Below are positions 1 through 9,030 of a stretch of DNA of 64,000 nucleotides, in pieces. Under the pieces are notes generated by a model. It did no database searches and was not told the origin of the DNA. It saw only the letters and a program-made list of their open reading frames with translations. Where the stretch lies: NCBI RefSeq assembly GCF_002934065.1, contig NZ_CP018049.1, positions 1,548,501-1,612,500 on the forward strand, read 5' to 3'. The translations under genes were made by a program, and so were the position numbers. The number at the start of each line of letters is the position of its first letter. Position 1 is the first letter of the stretch. The DNA comes from Pseudomonas orientalis. Its GTDB lineage: Bacteria > Pseudomonadota > Gammaproteobacteria > Pseudomonadales > Pseudomonadaceae.

Positions 1-1185
1 GCCCGACCAGGTGGTGTCGACGGTATCGCGGTGCGCCAGAAAGCGCTTGAGTGCACCTTCGTAACCGTAGCGGTCGATGTTGAGCTGGGTCGGCGGTGTC
101 GGGTAGCTGGCGGCGGAGAAGGGCGTCCAGCGGTTGCTGTGGGAGCGCGAGTAGGACAGGCCGACACTGTGCTCCTCGGTGAAGTAAGCGTTGACCTTGA
201 ACAGCTTGCCGTCCACATCCTGGGCGCTGTTGGGCAAGCGTTGAGGATTGATCGGGTACTGGTTGTTCTCGTTGGGCAGCTTGGCGGCCACCTTCATGTC
301 GCCGCCGTCGCGTTGGGTCAGATAGGCCAGCGCATCGAAACGGCCGTCGTCGGTGCGGCCGTACACGGCACTGCTGTAGACCTGTTCATGGTCGTTGCTC
401 GAGTAGCCGTATTTGAGCATTGCGCCGCTGTTGCGGCCGTCCTTGAGCAGGTCCGGGGCATCCTTGGTGGTCATGTTGACCGTGCCGCCAAAGCCGCCGT
501 TGCCGGTGAACGGTGAGTTCGGGCCTTTTTCTACCTCAATGCTCTTGATCAGCTCGGGCTCGATAAAGACGGTGCCCTGCTGGTAGCGCTCGAAACCACT
601 CTTGGTCGCGCCATCCACGGTCATCGGCACGTCTTCGGCATCGCCGAAGCCACGGATGTTGATGGTTTGGCCGCCGGGCTTGAGCGAGCCGCCCTGGCTC
701 ACGCCGGGCAGGGTCTGCAACAGGCTGGGGATGTTATTGGACTGGTAGCGGTCAATGTCGGCCTGGGTCAGGGTGGAGCGGTTGACGGTACTGGAGTCCA
801 CTTCGTTGCCGGTGCCGATCACGCTCGAGGTATCGAGCTGGATTGCGCGGCCTTGCGTGGTCCTGGCCGCATCGGCGCGCACCACGTAGGTCGTGCCAAC
901 CTTGATCAGGGTGAAGTCGGCGCCTTTGAGCAGGCTGCGAATCGCCTCTTCTGCGCTGTACTCCCCTTTGAGAGCCGGCGCCTGCACATGCTTGAGCAAC
1001 GCCTCATCGAACAGCAGCTGGATCTTCGCCTGCCGGGCCACCTGGCTCAGGGAGGTCGCCAACGGCTGGGCCGGCAGTTGCAGCGTGAATGACTCGGCCT
1101 GGGCGCTGACGCTGAACGCCAGGCAGGTGGCAAGCAGGGTCGGCCGTAGAAACAGGTGCGAAGCAGGGCAAGGCGCGCGAAACAT
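1..1185 (-). CDS. hasR: TonB-dependent haem-type receptor, HasR-like (partial, C-terminus outside window)
   Basis: Outer-membrane receptor that would import an iron source, probably haem, using TonB energy. The visible 395 residues begin with a signal peptide (about 1-30, ending VSAQA), then a secretin/TonB N-terminal signalling domain (about 31-105), as expected for a receptor that signals to an anti-sigma factor. The plug follows, with INIRGFG, MTVDG and IEVEKGP motifs and a TKDAPDLL stretch typical of haem receptors. The start at 1185 has GGGGA just upstream. It is the third gene after an ECF sigma factor and a FecR-type anti-sigma, the order hasI-hasS-hasR. HasR is my best guess; another siderophore receptor of the FecA class is possible. 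The barrel runs off the left edge of the window. Confidence 0.8.
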   Translation of the reverse strand, partial: MFRAPCPASHLFLRPTLLATCLAFSVSAQAESFTLQLPAQPLATSLSQVARQAKIQLLFDEALLKHVQAPALKGEYSAEEAIRSLLKGADFTLIKVGTTYVVRADAARTTQGRAIQLDTSSVIGTGNEVDSSTVNRSTLTQADIDRYQSNNIPSLLQTLPGVSQGGSLKPGGQTINIRGFGDAEDVPMTVDGATKSGFERYQQGTVFIEPELIKSIEVEKGPNSPFTGNGGFGGTVNMTTKDAPDLLKDGRNSGAMLKYGYSSNDHEQVYSSAVYGRTDDGRFDALAYLTQRDGGDMKVAAKLPNENNQYPINPQRLPNSAQDVDGKLFKVNAYFTEEHSVGLSYSRSHSNRWTPFSAASYPTPPTQLNIDRYGYEGALKRFLAHRDTVDTTWSG

Positions 1186-1259
1186 GAGATCCCCCGGTGC
1201 GGCTAAATAGCCAAAAAGGTGTGCGTATCAAACGCAGACGGGAGGAAGACGGGGCACGC

Positions 1260-1302
1260 AAAAAAATCCACACATGCGAATGCAAAATATTCTCATGTGT
1301 GG
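1260..1302 (-). terminator. Terminator-like hairpin between the fecR-type gene and the receptor gene
   Basis: On the minus strand CCACACATG pairs perfectly with CATGTGTGG (9 bp, 17-nt loop) and a run of seven T follows. It starts just after the anti-sigma stop codon, so it would end or attenuate the sigma/anti-sigma transcript before the receptor. The receptor may therefore have its own sigma-dependent promoter between 1186 and 1260. Confidence 0.6.
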
Positions 1303-1303
1303 C

Positions 1304-2269
1304 TTATTTGCTTGATTCGATTCGCACAATGCCGTCGGCGGACGTCACGGTTTTCACCGGTAACAGGGCGGGCAGGGCGTTGAGCAGTGCGTCCGGGTCA
1401 TTCACATTCAGGTTGCCCGACACCTTGAGTTGCGCCACCGCCTTGCTGACCTGCAAGGGCGCCTGGGGACGGTAAAGGCTCAATTCGTCGATCAGGCTGG
1501 CCAACTCGCGGTTACGAAACGCCAAGTGCCCGCTGCGCCAATCAGCGACGTCTTCGGCGTTCAGGCTTTGCTGTTGCAACGTGCCCCTGGCGTACTGGTA
1601 AATGGCGCGCTGCCTGGCCTGGAGCAACGTGGCAGGGCTTTTTGCATCCGGTTCGAAGGCCACTTGGCCATGGGCCACGCTGACCACCAGTTGCTGTTCA
1701 CTGCGGCGCACATCGAAACCGGTGCCCACCACTCGCACATTCGCCTCACCGGCTTGTACGTACAGCGGGCGCTCCTGGTCGGCGGCCACTTCGATGTACA
1801 GCTGGCCTTTGTCCAGGTGAAGGATGCGCTGGTGCGCGGTGAAATCCACGTGAATGCGGGTGTTGGCGTTCACATACAAGGTGCTGCCGTCGGGCAGGTG
1901 CAGGGTGCGCATGCCCTTGGCATGGCCGGCAACCTGGGCGTGATACAGCTCGCGTGGCGCACCGAGATGAGGGGCAAGAACGGCGCAGAGCAAGGCGGCC
2001 GCGATTGCCAGCGCAGGGCGCCATACCGGTTTGCGCCGGGGCAGCGCCAAGGGTTTGTTCAATGGCTGCAACTGGGCGAGGTCGGTCCACAATTGCTCGA
2101 ATTCGGCATAGGCGCGCGCATGGGCAGGGTTGGCCCGCCAGGCGGCGAAGGCCTTGCTGTCGACACGGTCCGCGTGGCTGCGGTTGCGTGCAAACCAGCT
2201 GGCGGCTTGGGCATCAATGGCGTCGCTCGCGTCGATGTCCAGCGCGTCGAGGTCGCTCAGGCGGCTCAT
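1304..2269 (-). CDS. FecR-family anti-sigma factor (HasS-like)
   Basis: Inner-membrane regulator that passes the occupancy signal of the TonB receptor to the ECF sigma factor. The 321-residue protein has an N-terminal cytoplasmic domain (DAIDAQAASWFARNRS), one membrane segment (about residues 80-98, PALAIAAALLCAVLAPHLG), and a periplasmic FecR domain with THIHVDFTAHQRILHLDKG-like strands. I chose the ATG at 2269 because it overlaps the sigma-factor stop as ATGA, showing translational coupling; the longer reading frame upstream lies inside the sigma gene. It sits between its sigma factor and the receptor, so it most likely controls that receptor. Confidence 0.85.
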   Translation of the reverse strand: MSRLSDLDALDIDASDAIDAQAASWFARNRSHADRVDSKAFAAWRANPAHARAYAEFEQLWTDLAQLQPLNKPLALPRRKPVWRPALAIAAALLCAVLAPHLGAPRELYHAQVAGHAKGMRTLHLPDGSTLYVNANTRIHVDFTAHQRILHLDKGQLYIEVAADQERPLYVQAGEANVRVVGTGFDVRRSEQQLVVSVAHGQVAFEPDAKSPATLLQARQRAIYQYARGTLQQQSLNAEDVADWRSGHLAFRNRELASLIDELSLYRPQAPLQVSKAVAQLKVSGNLNVNDPDALLNALPALLPVKTVTSADGIVRIESSK

Positions 2270-2805
2270 TGTGGCTGCTCCGTGCCGGGTCCAGGTTGAA
2301 GACGTCGCTTGCAATGCAGCAGGGCAAAAGCAATGTGCTTTTCCACCATGCTCGTCGAAATGCCCATGCGCGCGGCGATCTGTGCCTGGCTCAAGCCTTC
2401 GAAGCGATGCAGCATAAGGGCTTCACGCCGGCGCGGCGAGAGTTCGGCGAGGACTTCTTTCAAGTGTTCCAGGCGCTGGATGCGCAGCGCGGCGGCCATG
2501 GGCTCGTTTTGCTCGTCGGTGACGGCTTCGGTGGGGGCGTCGGCTGAATCGGCGTGGACACTGCGGCGTACCTGCTGTTTACGCCAGTGATCGCGCAGCA
2601 GGTTGCGCGCCATCTGAAACAGAAACGCCCGTGGCTGCTCGACCTTGGCCCGGTCGCGGTAGTCCAGCCATTGGGTAAACACATCCTGGGTCATGTCCGC
2701 CGCGTCACTGGCGTTGTCCGTGCGTTTGCGCAGGAAATGCAGGATATCTGCATAGAACCCGCGACAGGCATCGGCCGACAATGGGTCGGGCTTGGGACGA
2801 GACAT
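2266..2805 (-). CDS. FecI-family ECF sigma factor (HasI-like)
   Basis: RNA polymerase sigma factor of the iron-starvation class, 179 residues, the usual length. Region 2 shows DAADMTQDVFTQWLDY and RAFLFQMARNLLRDHWR. Region 4 shows LSPRRREALMLHRFEGLSQAQIAARMGISTSMVEKHI, an HTH that would read the -35 of the receptor promoter. It is the first gene of the operon and is preceded by a Fur-box-like sequence, so expression should rise when iron is scarce. It overlaps the anti-sigma start by 4 bp. Confidence 0.9.
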   Translation of the reverse strand: MSRPKPDPLSADACRGFYADILHFLRKRTDNASDAADMTQDVFTQWLDYRDRAKVEQPRAFLFQMARNLLRDHWRKQQVRRSVHADSADAPTEAVTDEQNEPMAAALRIQRLEHLKEVLAELSPRRREALMLHRFEGLSQAQIAARMGISTSMVEKHIAFALLHCKRRLQPGPGTEQPQ

Positions 2806-2848
2806 GGATATCCTTCTTGACGCAGCACGGCTTGGAAAGGTCGTGAAT

Positions 2849-2867
2849 GATATCGAGAATTATTGTC
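2849..2867 (-). promoter_or_regulatory. Fur box-like operator upstream of the ECF sigma gene
   Basis: GATATCGAGAATTATTGTC matches the 19-bp Fur consensus GATAATGATAATCATTATC at 14 positions by eye. It lies about 45 bp upstream of the sigma start codon, where Fur repression is expected. Confidence 0.6.
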
Positions 2868-2903
2868 ATTTGTCTCTTTTTAAAATCTGTACCCCATTCA
2901 AAA

Positions 2904-2993
2904 TGTGGGAGGGGGCTTGCCCCCGATGGCGGTGTGTCAGCCGACAAATTCATTGGCTGATACACCGCTATCGGGGGCAAGCCCCCTCCCACA
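2904..2993. repeat. REPIN-like inverted repeat pair (GGGGGCTTGCCCCC family)
   Basis: Two copies of a roughly 24-bp unit, TGTGGGAGGGGGCTTGCCCC and its continuation CGAT, face each other at 2904-2927 and 2970-2993. A spacer that itself carries complementary arms (CGGTGTGTCAGCC / GGCTGATACACCG) joins them. This is the common layout of REP doublets in P. fluorescens-type genomes and is probably mobilised by a RAYT elsewhere. It lies between two minus-strand genes. Confidence 0.85.
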
Positions 2994-3016
2994 GTTGGTC
3001 TTCTTCGTTCACTGGA

Positions 3017-4087
3017 TCAGTGTTCGACAGGCACTGACAGCGTTGGATTACCCAGTGGATGGGTGCGCGCGGCAAAGAATTTCAGTTCCATGCCAGTACC
3101 TTCGAACAACTGCGAATACCGCTGCTTCTGCTGGCGAATAAACCCATCGCTGCGCCCCGACACCGAAATGGCCAGGGTGGTGATGTTGGCCTGGCGGATC
3201 GCATCCACCAGGTGTTTATCCTGCGGCCCCAGGTCATGGCCGAAGATGCACAGCGTGCCCTGGTGAGTGAGCAACTGTTCATAGCAGAACGACAGATAAT
3301 CCGAACTGCGGATGGTCTTGAGCTTTTCCTCCACCTTGCCCTCACTGACGAACAGCGGCACATCGTCCAGCGTCTTGATCGTGTTGTTGATCGCGAAACT
3401 GCTGAGCAACGTGCTGTCGGTGGACGGCAGTTTGCGCGCGGTACCGTCGAGGTTGCGCACCAGGTGCAGGCCGCCGTGCAGGTACAGAATGCGCGTAGCG
3501 TCGGTGCGGGTGTCGCGCAGGTCGAAGCTTGAATCGGCGCTGCGAAACAGGTCGTCGATACCCTGCGTGTGCAGGATTGCCCAGTAGTTGAGCAGGTCGT
3601 AGTTGCTGGTAAATACCGTGGTGTAGCGGGCCAGTTCCGCGTTGATGACCGCCAGGGTTGAAGGCTGCATCAGGCGCCAGGGAATATGCACGGCGTGGAT
3701 CGTATTGATCAGTGCTTCCTTGATCGCATAGTAGCGATTGCGTGGCGCCGCCGAGCTGACCGCCAGGGCCTTGTTGACGCGGCTGGTGGTTTTCAGCGCG
3801 CCCAGGGCCTGCTCGAAACTGCGGGTCTGCAGCGCATCGAATACGCTGAGTTCGGATTGGCTCAGGGGCTTTTCTTCCACTGTGCGAGCGTTTTCAAACA
3901 GCGAGTCGTAGGCAAAGTCTTCCCAAATCGTACGGCTTGCGCCGTTGCCGATCAGAATCCCATTGAAGTCGATGGCGTCGCGCAGTGCGCTCCAATCGTC
4001 AAGGTGGGCGTCAATATCCTGGAAATCCTTCATTGCGGCGGGTCTACTCGAAATCGGCTGGACGGTGACTTTATCACGAGCCGGCAT
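3017..4087 (-). CDS. DUF4917 family protein with SIR2-like motifs
   Basis: Protein of about 356 residues whose function is not established. Visible motifs are GNGASRTIWEDFAYDSLF near the N-terminus, YTTVFTSNYDLLNYW in the middle, ILYLHGGLHL, and LCIFGHDLGPQDKHL near the end. This order (GNG, TSNYD, HGG, FGHSL-like) is the signature of SIR2-like NAD-binding folds, also seen in several bacterial defence and stress effectors. I used the ATG at 4087, which has AGGA five bases upstream; an ATG at 4033 (MKDFQDID) is an alternative and may be nearer the family's usual start. It stands alone, divergent from the alcohol dehydrogenase gene, in core DNA of normal composition. Confidence 0.7.
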   Translation of the reverse strand: MPARDKVTVQPISSRPAAMKDFQDIDAHLDDWSALRDAIDFNGILIGNGASRTIWEDFAYDSLFENARTVEEKPLSQSELSVFDALQTRSFEQALGALKTTSRVNKALAVSSAAPRNRYYAIKEALINTIHAVHIPWRLMQPSTLAVINAELARYTTVFTSNYDLLNYWAILHTQGIDDLFRSADSSFDLRDTRTDATRILYLHGGLHLVRNLDGTARKLPSTDSTLLSSFAINNTIKTLDDVPLFVSEGKVEEKLKTIRSSDYLSFCYEQLLTHQGTLCIFGHDLGPQDKHLVDAIRQANITTLAISVSGRSDGFIRQQKQRYSQLFEGTGMELKFFAARTHPLGNPTLSVPVEH

Positions 4088-4156
4088 TGATCCTGGTCAA
4101 GATACGGCAAGCGGTACCGGTGGATTCTGTGGGTATAAAACCCCTGAGGATCGACC

Positions 4157-5305
4157 ATGAGCAGTACGTTTTTTATCCCCGCCGTCAATATCATGGGCAT
4201 CGACTGCCTCGACGAAGCCATGATCGCCATCCGCAATTATGGTTTTCGCAAAGCGTTGATCGTCACGGACCAGGGCCTGTGCAAAGCCGGTGTGGCCAGC
4301 ATGATCGCCGAGAAGCTGGCGCTGCAGGACATCGATTCGGTGGTCTACGATGGCGCCAAGCCAAACCCCAATGTGGAAAACGTCGAGAAGGGCCTGGCGT
4401 TGCTGCAACAGAGTGCCTGCGATTTTGTCGTGTCCCTGGGCGGCGGCTCGCCTCACGACTGCGCCAAGGGCATCGCGTTGTGCGCCACCAACGGCGGGCG
4501 TATCGGCGACTATGAGGGCGTCGACCAATCGAGCCGGCCGCAACTGCCGCTGGTGGCGATCAATACCACCGCCGGCACGGCCAGTGAGATGACCCGTTTC
4601 TGCATCATCACCGACGAAACCCGCCACGTGAAAATGGCCATCGTCGACCGCAATGTCACGCCGTTGCTGTCGGTCAACGACCCGGCATTGATGGTCGCCA
4701 TGCCCAAGGGCCTCACCGCCGCCACCGGCATGGATGCGTTGACGCACGCCATTGAGGCCTACGTATCCACCGCCGCCACGCCGATCACCGACGCGTGCGC
4801 AATCAAGGCCATCGAATTGATCAGTGCCAACCTGCGCCTGGCGGTACGTGACGGCAGCGACTTGGCCGCGCGGGAGAACATGGCGTATGCGCAGTTCCTC
4901 GCGGGCATGGCGTTCAACAATGCCTCGCTGGGGTTCGTGCACGCCATGGCGCACCAGCTCGGTGGTCTGTACGACCTTCCTCACGGCGTGTGCAATGCGG
5001 TGCTGCTGCCCCACGTGCAGAGTTTCAATGCCAGTGTCAGCGCCAAGCGCTTGAGTGACGTGGCTCGCGCGTTGGGTGCCGATATCAAGGGGATTACCCC
5101 GGAAGAGGGCGCGCAGGCTGCTATCGTCGCGATTCGCGCCTTGTCCCAGGATGTGGAAATTCCCGCCGGCCTGCGTGAGCTCGGCGCCAGGTTGCAGGAT
5201 ATTCCGCTGCTGGCGAGCAATGCGCTCAAGGATGCGTGTGGCCTGACCAACCCACGGCGCGCGGATCAGCGTCAGATCGAGGAGATCTTTCGCAGCGCGT
5301 TTTGA
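4157..5305 (+). CDS. Iron-containing alcohol dehydrogenase (YiaY/ErcA-like)
   Basis: NAD(P)-dependent group III alcohol dehydrogenase, 382 residues, the usual length. The nucleotide-binding [14 protein letters not shown] stretch is at about 96-109, the [16 protein letters not shown] stretch at about 138-153, and the iron ligands lie in [12 protein letters not shown] and [16 protein letters not shown]. Substrate cannot be read from sequence; relatives act on ethanol, threonine-derived or other short alcohols. The TATAAA before the gene (about 4134) and GAGGATCGACC before the ATG fit a short promoter and ribosome site. Confidence 0.88.
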   Translation: MSSTFFIPAVNIMGIDCLDEAMIAIRNYGFRKALIVTDQGLCKAGVASMIAEKLALQDIDSVVYDGAKPNPNVENVEKGLALLQQSACDFVVSLGGGSPHDCAKGIALCATNGGRIGDYEGVDQSSRPQLPLVAINTTAGTASEMTRFCIITDETRHVKMAIVDRNVTPLLSVNDPALMVAMPKGLTAATGMDALTHAIEAYVSTAATPITDACAIKAIELISANLRLAVRDGSDLAARENMAYAQFLAGMAFNNASLGFVHAMAHQLGGLYDLPHGVCNAVLLPHVQSFNASVSAKRLSDVARALGADIKGITPEEGAQAAIVAIRALSQDVEIPAGLRELGARLQDIPLLASNALKDACGLTNPRRADQRQIEEIFRSAF

Positions 5306-5388
5306 TAGGGGCGGCTTCGAGCTGCAGGCGTTAAGCTACAGGTTGAATGCGTTCAACTTGAGCGTGAAGCTTGCGGCTGAGGTCCCCC

Positions 5389-6063
5389 ATGAGAGTTCTG
5401 TTATTCGGCGCCACCGGCATGGTCGGCCAGGGCGTGCTGCGCGAGTGCCTGCTGGCGCCCGACGTGCAGGAAGTGGTCGCTGTCGGCCGCACGCCGTTGA
5501 CCCAGGAGCACGGCAAACTGCACCAGGTGTTGCACAGCGACATGCTGGATTTCCAACCCCTGGAAAACCTCCTGCAAGGCTTTGATGCGTGCTTCTTCTG
5601 CCTGGGCGTGTCCTCGGCGGGCATGAATGAAGTCAAATACACCCACCTCACTTACGACCTGACACTGGTTGCCGCCAGCACCCTGGCGCGGCTCAATCCG
5701 CAGATGACGTTTATCTATGTGTCCGGCGCCGGCACTGACAGTTCCGAGGCGGGCAAGTCAATGTGGGCACGGGTCAAGGGCAAGACCGAGAACGCCTTGC
5801 TGCGCTTGCCGTTCAAGGCGGTCTATCTGTTCCGGCCAGGGATCATCCAACCGTTGCACGGCGTGCGTTCCAAGACGCCGTTGTACCAGGCGTTCTATAG
5901 CGTGCTCGGGCCGCTGCTCTCGTTTTTGCGTCGGATAAAGCCGAGCTGGGTCGTCAGCACCGAGACCGTCGGCCGTGCGATGTTGCAGGCAGTGCGCCAT
6001 GGCGCGCCGCAACCGGCGGTGGAGCAGCGCGACATCAATCATCTGGCCGCCGAGCGCGGCTGA
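5389..6063 (+). CDS. NAD(P)-binding Rossmann-fold oxidoreductase (atypical SDR)
   Basis: 224-residue protein beginning MRVLLFGATGMVGQGVLRECL, the glycine-rich dinucleotide site of atypical short-chain dehydrogenases (GATGxxG). Later motifs are FFCLGVSSAGMNE, FIYVSGAGTD and the active-site-like ARVKGKTENAL. Such proteins are often annotated as NAD-dependent epimerase/dehydratase; the substrate is unknown. I start at the inner ATG (5389), which begins exactly at the Rossmann strand; the upstream ATG at 5371 is possible. Its stop codon abuts that of the convergent ydcZ-like gene. Confidence 0.8.
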   Translation: MRVLLFGATGMVGQGVLRECLLAPDVQEVVAVGRTPLTQEHGKLHQVLHSDMLDFQPLENLLQGFDACFFCLGVSSAGMNEVKYTHLTYDLTLVAASTLARLNPQMTFIYVSGAGTDSSEAGKSMWARVKGKTENALLRLPFKAVYLFRPGIIQPLHGVRSKTPLYQAFYSVLGPLLSFLRRIKPSWVVSTETVGRAMLQAVRHGAPQPAVEQRDINHLAAERG

Positions 6064-6558
6064 TCAACCCGCCGTCGCCGCTGCCCGCACCGGCGTGGCG
6101 CTGAACTGGATCAACACCACCGCGGCCACCAACAACAACGCTCCGAGCGCCCGCGGCGTTGTCATTGGACGCTGCGCCAGGCCGAACAGCCCGAAATGGT
6201 CGAGCAGCAACGACGCCAGAATCTGCCCGGCCATGGCCAGGGCGATAAACCCTGATGCGCCCAGCCTGGGCAGCAGCATTAATGCCAGCGAAATGAAGCA
6301 CACCCCAAATGCGCCACCGGCCCACATCCACAGCGGCGCCCGGGTGATAAAGGCCAGGCTCGGCAAGGGCAGCCGGAGTGCGATGATCACCGGCAGCAAC
6401 ACAATAATGCTTACCAGCAGGGATGCCAGCGTCGCCCACAACGGGTGGCCGAGCCCGCGCCCCAGGTTGGCGTTGATTGCACTCTGAAACGGCACCACGG
6501 CGCCGGCGATTACCGCCAGCAGCAACAGACCCAGCCAATGCAACGTTGTCATTTCCAA
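6064..6558 (-). CDS. DMT-superfamily YdcZ-like membrane protein (DUF606)
   Basis: Small hydrophobic protein of 164 residues with five predicted membrane helices, beginning LHWLGLLLLAVIAGAVVPFQSAINANLG, the hallmark of the DUF606/YdcZ family of short drug/metabolite transporters. The family is thought to act as dimers; substrates are not known. It is divergent from the LysR regulator next door (62 bp gap), which may control it. Confidence 0.85.
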   Translation of the reverse strand: MEMTTLHWLGLLLLAVIAGAVVPFQSAINANLGRGLGHPLWATLASLLVSIIVLLPVIIALRLPLPSLAFITRAPLWMWAGGAFGVCFISLALMLLPRLGASGFIALAMAGQILASLLLDHFGLFGLAQRPMTTPRALGALLLVAAVVLIQFSATPVRAAATAG

Positions 6559-6620
6559 TCTCCCAGAGGTTTTGCTGGACTCTAGGTTATTCGTCGCGCA
6601 AATTTAAATTCCAAATTCTT

Positions 6621-7538
6621 ATGCCGAGCATGCAGCTGATGAATGATCTGCGACGCGTCGACCTTAACCTGCTGGTGATCCTCGACGCTCTGCTCAGCGA
6701 GCAACATGTCACCCGCGCCGCCGAACGCCTGCACCTGAGCCAACCGGCGGTCAGCCATGCGCTGGCGCGCCTGCGTGACCTGCTGGGCGACCCGTTGCTG
6801 GTGCGCCAGGGCGGCGCATTGATAGCCACGGCCCGTGCGCTCGAATTGGCTACGCCGTTGGCAGAGGCCCTGGCTCAGGTGCAGGCGCTGCTGGCGCCGA
6901 ACCGTTTTGACCCGGCGTCGGCCAAGCGCCGGTTTCGGGTGGCGATGTCGGACTACAGCGCGGCGATTTTCCTGCCGGGGCTGGTCCGTCTGTTACGCCA
7001 TGAAGCGCCGGGCATCGACTTGCAGATCATCCAGGCCAGTCGCGAAGGCATGGTCGACGGCATACTCAATGGTGATATCGACCTGGCCGCCGGAGTCTTC
7101 CCTGACATGCCGGCCGAACTGCGCACGACGCCATTATTCGAAGAGCATTACACCTGTCTGGTCGACCGTGACAGCCTGCCGAAGACCGGCGTGCTGGACC
7201 TGCCTGCCTACTTGTCACGTCCCCATGTCCTGCTGGAAATGCGCGGCAGCGGCACGCCGGAAATCGAGCGTGCGTTGAGCGCGATTCGTGAGCGGCGTCA
7301 TGTGGCAATCAGCCTGCCGCACTGGGGCGTGGCACCGCAGTTGATTCAGGGCACGGACCTGATCCTGACCGTCTCATCCCGGGGCCTGCTCGATATCGAT
7401 CACTCGCACCTGATAAGCGTACCGCCGCCGTTTCATATTCCATCGTTTGCGTTCGAGCTGGCCTGGCACGCGCGACGAGGCGGGGATGCCGGGTTGCAGT
7501 GGTTGAAGGGGCGGGTGCAAGGTGTGCTGGAGGGCTGA
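6621..7538 (+). CDS. LysR-family transcriptional regulator
   Basis: 305-residue regulator with an N-terminal winged HTH (LRRVDLNLLVILDALLSEQHVTRAAERLHLSQPAVSHALARLRDLLGDPL) and a periplasmic-binding-like effector domain. Three in-frame ATGs lie close together (6621, 6630, 6639); I give the first. The longer upstream extension overlaps the divergent ydcZ-like gene and is rejected. Its position suggests it regulates that transporter and possibly itself, the usual arrangement for LysR pairs. Confidence 0.88.
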   Translation: MPSMQLMNDLRRVDLNLLVILDALLSEQHVTRAAERLHLSQPAVSHALARLRDLLGDPLLVRQGGALIATARALELATPLAEALAQVQALLAPNRFDPASAKRRFRVAMSDYSAAIFLPGLVRLLRHEAPGIDLQIIQASREGMVDGILNGDIDLAAGVFPDMPAELRTTPLFEEHYTCLVDRDSLPKTGVLDLPAYLSRPHVLLEMRGSGTPEIERALSAIRERRHVAISLPHWGVAPQLIQGTDLILTVSSRGLLDIDHSHLISVPPPFHIPSFAFELAWHARRGGDAGLQWLKGRVQGVLEG

Positions 7539-7685
7539 GCAGTCGCTACCAAGCTGCCGGTGGCTGAGCGCGGGTATGAAAAATTCGCTTAACTTGCAGT
7601 CGCCCGTCACGAATAGAAGTTTTACCCGCAGCCCCGGAACCTGCAGAATCGCTGTGTCTTTCAACAATTTGCCAGAGCCCCGCCC

Positions 7686-8327
7686 ATGACCCCCTCCCTG
7701 CTGTTATCGGTCCTTGCTTCCGGGTTTATCTACGGTATTACGCCCGGCCCTGGCGTGTTGGCCGTGTTCGGCATCGGCGCCGCCCGTGGCCGTCGCGCCG
7801 GTGCCGGTTTCCTGGGTGGGCATTTGCTCGGCGACGTGGTGTGGTGCAGCACCGCCCTGGTGGCGATTGTGGGGGCGCGGGAAGTCGGCAGCAGTGCGTT
7901 TGATGTACTCGGCGTGCTCAGCGGCCTGTATCTGTTCTGGCTCGGCTGGCGCGCCATCCGCACCCAGCGCCGTAGCAGCGACGCCCCTCAGGGCGCGGCG
8001 CGGCATCCGTTCTGGCACGGCGTTCTGTTCGGCCTGACCAACCCCAAGGCGTACCCGGTGGCGGTGGCGACCTTCACGGCACTGCTCTCCAGTCGTGCCG
8101 AATTGTTGACGTGGTCGATGCTGCCCACGCTGATTTTTTTAAGCTTTATCGGCGGCCTGCTGGCCTACGCGATCCTGATTGGCGTAGTCGGTGCCCAACG
8201 TGTGCGTACGGTGTATCAGCGTCACGAAATCCTCATCACGAAGCTGTGCGGCGTGATGTTTATCGGGTTTGCCATCAACGCTCTGGCGCATGCGTTGCCG
8301 GGCCTGTTTGCAAGCAGATCCGCTTGA
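7686..8327 (+). CDS. LysE/RhtB-family amino-acid exporter
   Basis: 213-residue membrane protein with about six helices. It begins with MTPSLLLSVLASGFIYGITPGPGVLAVFGIGAARGRRAG, matching the family's N-terminal PGP motif followed by a GRRAG loop, and has FWHGVLFGLTNPKAYPVAVATF in the middle (the conserved NPK). It would export an amino acid or related solute. It stands alone after the LysR gene. Confidence 0.88.
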   Translation: MTPSLLLSVLASGFIYGITPGPGVLAVFGIGAARGRRAGAGFLGGHLLGDVVWCSTALVAIVGAREVGSSAFDVLGVLSGLYLFWLGWRAIRTQRRSSDAPQGAARHPFWHGVLFGLTNPKAYPVAVATFTALLSSRAELLTWSMLPTLIFLSFIGGLLAYAILIGVVGAQRVRTVYQRHEILITKLCGVMFIGFAINALAHALPGLFASRSA

Positions 8328-8447
8328 ATCGGAAACGACCGTTCGTCGCGCTGGAAAGTTTTTTCTAAACCTTTGCCGCGTGCAAAATTCGAATTCAGGG
8401 CGAGGCGCAGTTCCCTCGCACCTATTTTTGCCTTGGAGGAACCCATC

Positions 8448-8975
8448 ATGAGCCGCATGGCTATCCGGTTACGCACCGCCAGTTTCGCGATGCTGCTGGG
8501 CCTCGGCGCCAGCAATGCTTTCGCCCAGTCGCCTGCCGAATTCATCGAGCAGGCTTCGGCCAAAGGCATGGCCGATATCGAAACCAGCCGCATGGCCCAC
8601 GCCAGAACCTCGTCCCAGGAAATCAAGGATTACACCATCGAAGTGATCAACGAGCGCACCCTGGCCAACCAGCATCTGGCGGCCATCGCCAAAAAGCTCG
8701 ACCTGCCGGTGGCCCCGCGGGAGCAGATCGTCGACAAAGCCGAAACCCTGATGCCCGAACTCAAGGACGGCGACTCCTTTGACGCCGCTTATGCCGCGCA
8801 GCAGGTCAAGGAAAACGAAGACGCCATCGCCCTGTTCAAGCGGGAAGGTGCGGCGTCGGAAGTGCCCGAGATTAAAGCGTTGGTGGACGAGACGCTGCCC
8901 AAGTTGGAAGAGCGTCTGCAAAAAGCCCGGGCGCTGGCATCGACCTACGGCAAGGGGCACCAAGGTGACGGTTGA
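8448..8975 (+). CDS. DUF4142 family periplasmic protein
   Basis: 175-residue exported protein with a signal peptide (about 1-26, ending NAFAQ) and a helical, ferritin-like DUF4142 domain (SPAEFIEQASAKGMADIETSR ... KDYTIEVINERTLANQHL). The function is unknown; members are often stress- or osmolarity-induced. The start at 8448 has a strong GGAGGA site; the longer upstream frame lacks one. A strong terminator follows. Confidence 0.85.
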   Translation: MSRMAIRLRTASFAMLLGLGASNAFAQSPAEFIEQASAKGMADIETSRMAHARTSSQEIKDYTIEVINERTLANQHLAAIAKKLDLPVAPREQIVDKAETLMPELKDGDSFDAAYAAQQVKENEDAIALFKREGAASEVPEIKALVDETLPKLEERLQKARALASTYGKGHQGDG

Positions 8976-8992
8976 AGTGGCCCCTTGAAATG

Positions 8993-9030
8993 AAAACGGC
9001 GGTTGGATCCTCTCCAACCGCCGTTTTTTA
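8993..9030. terminator. Bidirectional rho-independent terminator
   Basis: AAACGGCGGTTGGA pairs with TCCAACCGCCGTTT around a 5-nt loop, with T runs on both strands. It serves the DUF4142 gene and the convergent iron-permease-like gene. Confidence 0.9.

Noticed and set aside
31..1092. Plus-strand frames over the TonB receptor
   Set aside because: They are antisense shadows of the GC-rich receptor gene; the minus-strand frame has the signal peptide and receptor motifs.
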